DNA of 9,536 nt from Bacillota bacterium (GTDB lineage Bacteria > Bacillota > Clostridia > Lachnospirales > Cellulosilyticaceae): contig JAEXBC010000315.1 of assembly GCA_023457875.1 (NCBI GenBank), forward strand, positions 1 through 9,536, in the 5' to 3' direction. Under the pieces are notes generated by a model, which was given only the letters and a program-made list of their open reading frames with translations, was not told the origin of the DNA and made no database searches. This document shows positions 6,748 to 9,536 of the stretch, one piece after another (positions within the stretch are counted from its first letter, which is position 1; the number at the start of each line of letters is the position of its first letter). Position numbers and translations under genes: made by a program.

Positions 6748-6971
6748 TAGTTTTCTCCTTCTTGCATTTTATGATAATGTGCTTCTTCGTACACATAAAT
6801 TTCTTGCTCTGCCTTTTTAAGTATCTCCATGCAAAACGCTGCTAGATCCATTCCTTTTTTATATTCTTCAATACTTTCTTCTAGCGTAATGTCTCCGCTT
6901 TCTAATATTTTCACACGCTCTTCTAGTTCACTTATTGCTTTTTCAAAGTTTTTTTCTGCTTTTTTTGGCAT
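6747..6971 (-). CDS. xseB: Exodeoxyribonuclease VII small subunit
   Basis: 74-aa small subunit of exonuclease VII, which with several copies per XseA chain degrades single-stranded DNA to short oligonucleotides. The protein is a charged helical hairpin beginning MPKKAEKNFEKAISELEERVKILESGDITLEESIEEYKKG (written here only to show the family pattern of the FE..ISELEE..V..LESG..TLEES core). The open frame runs on to 7013, but that would overlap xseA by 71 nt and exceed the family length. The ATG at 6971 has AGGAG 7 nt upstream and gives the normal size, still overlapping the xseA end by 29 nt. The stop overlaps the ispA ATG by one base. Confidence 0.95.
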   Translation of the reverse strand: MPKKAEKNFEKAISELEERVKILESGDITLEESIEEYKKGMDLAAFCMEILKKAEQEIYVYEEAHYHKMQEGEN

Positions 6972-8172
6972 CTTGCTTCTCCTTTTCATACACCTTCGCA
7001 TAAAAGCATCCATCTGTCACAGTGACACGGATGTTATCTTCTAGCTGAACGTCCTCTAAAGATTTTACCACTTGCTCATTATGGGTAACTAAGCTATACC
7101 CCCTCATGAGCGTATTTAATGGTGATAGCTTATCCAATTTCTGCAAAGCTAAAGTGTATCGTCTTTCATTTTTGGCTACTTGCTCCTTATAGCCCTGAGT
7201 TAAGCTCTTCCTTAATAAATCCACCTCTTGCATCTTCATTTTATAAAAGGTGTCTTTATTTTGATAAATAGGACGACTCGTCAGATACTCCAGCTCAGTT
7301 CTAGCTGCCCTGATACGTTCCTTTACACGTACTTCTAAAGAATGCTGATAACGATTCAGTACTTCTAAAAGTTCACTCTTTGATGGAAATACCAATTCTG
7401 CAGCAGCAGATGGAGTTGCTGCACGTTTGTCACTCACAAAATCAGAAATCGTAAAATCAATCTCATGACCTACTGCCGAAACAATAGGAATCTGTGAGTC
7501 ATAGATTGCCCTTGCTACACGTTCTTCATTAAAGGCCCATAAATCTTCTATGGAACCTCCACCACGACCTAGGATAATTACATCTACGCGCTTTTCCTTA
7601 TTGGCAACTTCAATAGCCTCTATGATTTCATCTACTGCAAGTTCTCCCTGTACATGGGTCGGATAAATAGTAATTGGAATACTAGCATTTCTTCTTTTGG
7701 CTACCTGTAAGATATCTTTTACTGCAGCGCCAGTGGCTGAAGTAATAATTCCCACATGTTTTGGAAAGAAGGGCAGACGCTTCTTATGTGCTTCTTCAAA
7801 CAAGCCTTCTGCCGAGAGCTGCTCCTTTAGTCTTTCAAAACGTTCATAGAGCACACCTTTTCCTTGCTTTTCAATATCCAATACATAAGCTTGGTATGCC
7901 CCTGTTTTTTCATAAATGGTAATGCGCACTCGGGCATAAATTTTCATACCTTCAGTAATTCTATAGGCTAATCGTCTTGCCTCTCTTTCAAACATCACTG
8001 CATTGATACTTGCCTTTTCATCCTTGATGGTAAAATACACATGACCAGATTGATGATACTTGCAATTAGAGACTTCACCCTGCAACCAAATATCGCTTAA
8101 CATATAATCCTGTTCTATTAATCGGCTTACATACTGATTCACTTGCCAAACGGACAAAATTTTTCTTTTCAT
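6943..8172 (-). CDS. xseA: Exodeoxyribonuclease VII large subunit
   Basis: Catalytic subunit of exonuclease VII (single-strand-specific, metal-independent, processive from both ends; mismatch repair and removal of damaged DNA). Length 409 aa, typical. N-terminal OB-fold about residues 5-100 (LQGEVSNCKYHQSGHVYFTIKD, split here as LQGEVSN and GHVYFTIKD cores). The catalytic domain carries VGIITSATGAAVKDI (about 139-153), RGGGSIEDLWAFNEE (about 203-217) and VGHEIDFTISDF followed by DKRAATPSAAAEL. The C-terminal third is a charged helical region (about 275-370) that forms the arm binding XseB. The ATG is 4 nt after the nusB stop, and its GAGG ribosome binding site lies within the nusB end, so the pair is coupled. 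The 3' end overlaps xseB. Confidence 0.96.
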   Translation of the reverse strand: MKRKILSVWQVNQYVSRLIEQDYMLSDIWLQGEVSNCKYHQSGHVYFTIKDEKASINAVMFEREARRLAYRITEGMKIYARVRITIYEKTGAYQAYVLDIEKQGKGVLYERFERLKEQLSAEGLFEEAHKKRLPFFPKHVGIITSATGAAVKDILQVAKRRNASIPITIYPTHVQGELAVDEIIEAIEVANKEKRVDVIILGRGGGSIEDLWAFNEERVARAIYDSQIPIVSAVGHEIDFTISDFVSDKRAATPSAAAELVFPSKSELLEVLNRYQHSLEVRVKERIRAARTELEYLTSRPIYQNKDTFYKMKMQEVDLLRKSLTQGYKEQVAKNERRYTLALQKLDKLSPLNTLMRGYSLVTHNEQVVKSLEDVQLEDNIRVTVTDGCFYAKVYEKEKQDAKKSRKKL

Positions 8173-8176
8173 GATT

Positions 8177-8596
8177 CTATGCCTCGATTACTTCGATCAC
8201 TTTTCCTAACACACCGTTGATAAATTTAGGTGACTTATCCGTACTATAAATCTTAGCAATTTCTAAAGCTTCATTAACAGCTACCTTAACAGGCACCTCG
8301 GTATACTTTAGTTCGTAAATTGCAACACGTAAAATACTTAAATCCACTTTGCAAATACGTGACATTGACCAGTTTTCTGCAGTGCCAGCTATCAGCTTAT
8401 CAATTTCTTCAAGATGTTCTAAAATCCCAAAGTAGGTCTCCTGAATAAACTTGATTATCGCTTTATTATCATTTTTTTCCTTATTATCTATCGCATTTAA
8501 TTGTTCAGATAAAATACGCTCTCCTTCTTGTGCTTCGTGAAAAGTCCCCTCATAGAGCATTTGCATAATAAGTTCTCTTGCATTACGTCTTGTCAT
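8177..8596 (-). CDS. nusB: Transcription antitermination factor NusB
   Basis: 139-aa all-helical protein that, paired with ribosomal protein S10 (NusE), binds boxA RNA in rRNA leaders and supports antitermination and rRNA processing. Recognised by the N-terminal RRNARELIMQMLYEG, the central ENWSMSRICKVDLSILRVAIYEL (cores ENWSMSRI and DLSILRVAIYEL) and the C-terminal VAVNEALEIAKIY...KFINGVLGKV. The full family length is present. The start has AAGGAGG 5-6 nt upstream. A terminator-like hairpin (8608-8640) ends just before this ribosome binding site, so nusB expression may be attenuated relative to the upstream asp23 gene. It is the first gene of the tight nusB-xseA-xseB-ispA-DUF212 block. Confidence 0.96.
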   Translation of the reverse strand: MTRRNARELIMQMLYEGTFHEAQEGERILSEQLNAIDNKEKNDNKAIIKFIQETYFGILEHLEEIDKLIAGTAENWSMSRICKVDLSILRVAIYELKYTEVPVKVAVNEALEIAKIYSTDKSPKFINGVLGKVIEVIEA

Positions 8597-8607
8597 CTTG
8601 CCCTCCT

Positions 8608-8640
8608 TAAAAATAAAGCTAACCTCCAGAGGAAGTCAGC
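8608..8640 (-). terminator. Terminator/attenuator hairpin between asp23 and nusB
   Basis: On the minus strand a 10-bp stem (GCTGACTTCC / GGAGGTTAGC, with two G-U pairs) and a UCU triloop is followed at once by TTTATTTTT. This has the form of an intrinsic terminator. It lies in the 57-nt gap between asp23 and nusB, and the U-tract runs directly into the nusB Shine-Dalgarno sequence. Because no separate nusB promoter is visible, it probably acts as a partial terminator that lowers downstream expression; alternatively it stabilises the asp23 mRNA end. Confidence 0.7.
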
Positions 8641-8653
8641 CATCACTTGTTTA

Positions 8654-9034
8654 TTATGCTTCTTGTTCCTTGTCAAATTGTACGCCAACAACGTGTACAT
8701 TTACGGATTGCACATTTAAACCTGTCATTGTTTCTACTGAGTTTTTTACTTTTTGTTGCACTTCTAAACATGCCTTTTGAATTTTAACACCATATTTAAC
8801 AATCACGGCGATGTCGATTAAGACTTCATTTTCCCCTACTTCTATCTTAACACCCTTTGGCTTCTTCTTACCACTGATCGCTTGTACAAAATCCCCTTTA
8901 TGAGATGCAGTAGCAACAATGCCTTTCACCTCTAAGGCTGCAATTTCTGCAATGACAGCAATCACATCATCTGCAATTTGTACTTGATCCATTTCATGCG
9001 TTGTTTCTAATCCAATTACTTGTTGTTCATCCAT
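8654..9034 (-). CDS. Asp23/Gls24 family envelope stress response protein
   Basis: 126-aa protein of the Asp23/Gls24 family (YqhY/YloU-like in Bacillus). The single domain is seen in VQIADDVIAVIAEIAALEVKGI (about residues 18-39, cores IADDVIAVIAEIAA and VKGI) followed by GVKIEVGENEVLIDIAVIVKYG (about 60-81) and the C-terminal VQSVNVHVVGVQFDKE. In Gram-positive bacteria members are cytoplasmic, often membrane-associated, and linked to cell-envelope and fatty-acid homeostasis; the molecular role is not settled. YqhY-type members are commonly encoded directly upstream of nusB, as here. The ATG has AGGAGG 10 nt upstream, slightly long, and a promoter lies about 37 nt before the start. No transmembrane segment. 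Confidence 0.93.
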   Translation of the reverse strand: MDEQQVIGLETTHEMDQVQIADDVIAVIAEIAALEVKGIVATASHKGDFVQAISGKKKPKGVKIEVGENEVLIDIAVIVKYGVKIQKACLEVQQKVKNSVETMTGLNVQSVNVHVVGVQFDKEQEA

Positions 9035-9077
9035 ATTTAAAATACCTCCTATAGGTTATCTTCCATCTTATGGTCTT

Positions 9078-9106
9078 ATTATATACAAAAAAGGTATGTC
9101 ATGCAA
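9078..9106 (-). promoter_or_regulatory. Sigma-A-like promoter upstream of asp23
   Basis: On the minus strand a perfect -10 TATAAT (9083-9078) lies 17 nt after TTGCAT (9106-9101), a weak -35 that keeps the TTG. The predicted start is near 9071, giving a leader of about 37 nt to the asp23 ATG. It is the only good minus-strand promoter seen before the nusB block, so it probably drives asp23 and, through read-through, nusB-xseA-xseB-ispA. Confidence 0.6.
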
Positions 9107-9536
9107 TTTTATTTTCTGATACTTGCTATAATAAGAGAATGCATGAATTTATAGTAGTAGAAGTATAAGAGTATCCTTCAAATCTATTAAATCACTTATG
9201 AAGTAGACACAGAATTCTATAATATGATGTTCAGTCATACTACATTTGTTTACTATCAAATACATTTTTTAAGACAGTAACATATTTCTTAAATTTTCTA
9301 TCCATTTATTGCTCATATAATTGAAGGGTAGACCTTATTTATCAATGCTTACTTAAATATTTATAGTTGCAAAATTGAGATATTTATTCTTTTACGCTAA
9401 TTGCCTTGATCATTAGACCTTTACACTTCAAAATAATACCAATCACATTATTTTTATGTACAAATTCTTTAATTTATTAATGTCATCAAATAAATTGAAA
9501 GTATTGGTTACATTTAGTATAATCAAACTAATAATA
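9107..9536. other. AT-rich region without a recognisable gene
   Basis: About 430 nt, clearly richer in A+T than the rest of the window. I see no open frame longer than about 30 codons with a ribosome binding site on either strand, no tRNA-like fold, no convincing terminator and no repeats. A plus-strand extended -10 (TGCTATAAT, 9124-9132) exists without a -35 or a gene after it. It may be a true spacer at the head of the operon or decayed sequence. Confidence 0.5.

Noticed and set aside
6829..7044. Plus-strand open frame of 71 codons opposite xseB/xseA
   Set aside because: Antisense to two recognised genes, with a serine/phenylalanine-rich sequence expected of a shadow frame.
8528..8780. Two overlapping short plus-strand frames near the asp23-nusB junction
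   Set aside because: Both are opposite to real genes and to the terminator hairpin, lack ribosome binding sites and contain many Cys/Leu codons arising from the reverse strand.
9124..9132. Plus-strand extended -10 promoter (TGCTATAAT)
   Set aside because: No -35 at the proper distance, and only a 9-codon frame follows; chance occurrence is likely in such AT-rich DNA.
9240..9305. Minus-strand frame of 21 codons beginning MDRKFKKYVTVLKN, followed by another of about 30 codons
   Set aside because: Short, without a good ribosome binding site, and matching nothing I recognise; could be a decayed gene fragment but the evidence is too thin.

Overview
The window comes from a low-GC, Gram-positive, endospore-lineage anaerobe, most likely a member of the Clostridia (Lachnospirales-like). 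This is inferred from strong AGGAGG-type ribosome binding sites, low-GC codon use and the gene order asp23 - nusB - xseA - xseB - ispA - dxs - tlyA - nadK - argR, which is typical of the Firmicutes housekeeping cluster that normally continues into recN and spo0A. I cannot name the species. All genes lie on the minus strand, so transcription runs from high to low coordinates.

Layout in transcription order: an AT-rich, apparently gene-free stretch (9107-9536); a sigma-A-like promoter (9078-9106); an Asp23/Gls24 protein (9034-8654); a terminator-like hairpin (8640-8608) just before nusB; nusB, xseA, xseB and ispA, which are tightly packed and partly overlapping; a small membrane protein of the divergent PAP2 (DUF212/YuiD-like) family (5860-5417); a roughly 620-nt gene-free but highly structured region (about 5372-4751); a four-helix membrane protein (4720-4145); an intrinsic terminator (4144-4117); then dxs, tlyA, nadK and argR. 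The argR gene is cut by the left edge of the window.

The most notable content is the 620-nt gap with the gene after it. I identify it as an OLE (Ornate, Large, Extremophilic) RNA gene followed by oapA, which encodes the OLE-associated membrane protein. Support comes from the position inside the isoprenoid/nusB/xse cluster, the length of about 620 nt, many nested hairpins, a well-formed own promoter (TTGAAA, 17-nt spacer, TATAAT) and a downstream 191-aa four-helix protein with a DxxxD motif. OLE and OapA form a membrane-bound ribonucleoprotein complex linked in Bacillus halodurans to tolerance of short-chain alcohols, cold and magnesium. The promoter before the RNA and the terminator right after oapA suggest that OLE-oapA is a self-contained RNA-protein expression unit embedded in the longer operon.

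The other genes are core metabolism: Dxs (first MEP-pathway step) and IspA (farnesyl diphosphate synthase) supply isoprenoids; XseA/XseB form exonuclease VII; NusB is a transcription antitermination and rRNA-processing factor; TlyA is an rRNA 2'-O-methyltransferase-type protein; NadK makes NADP; ArgR is the arginine repressor.
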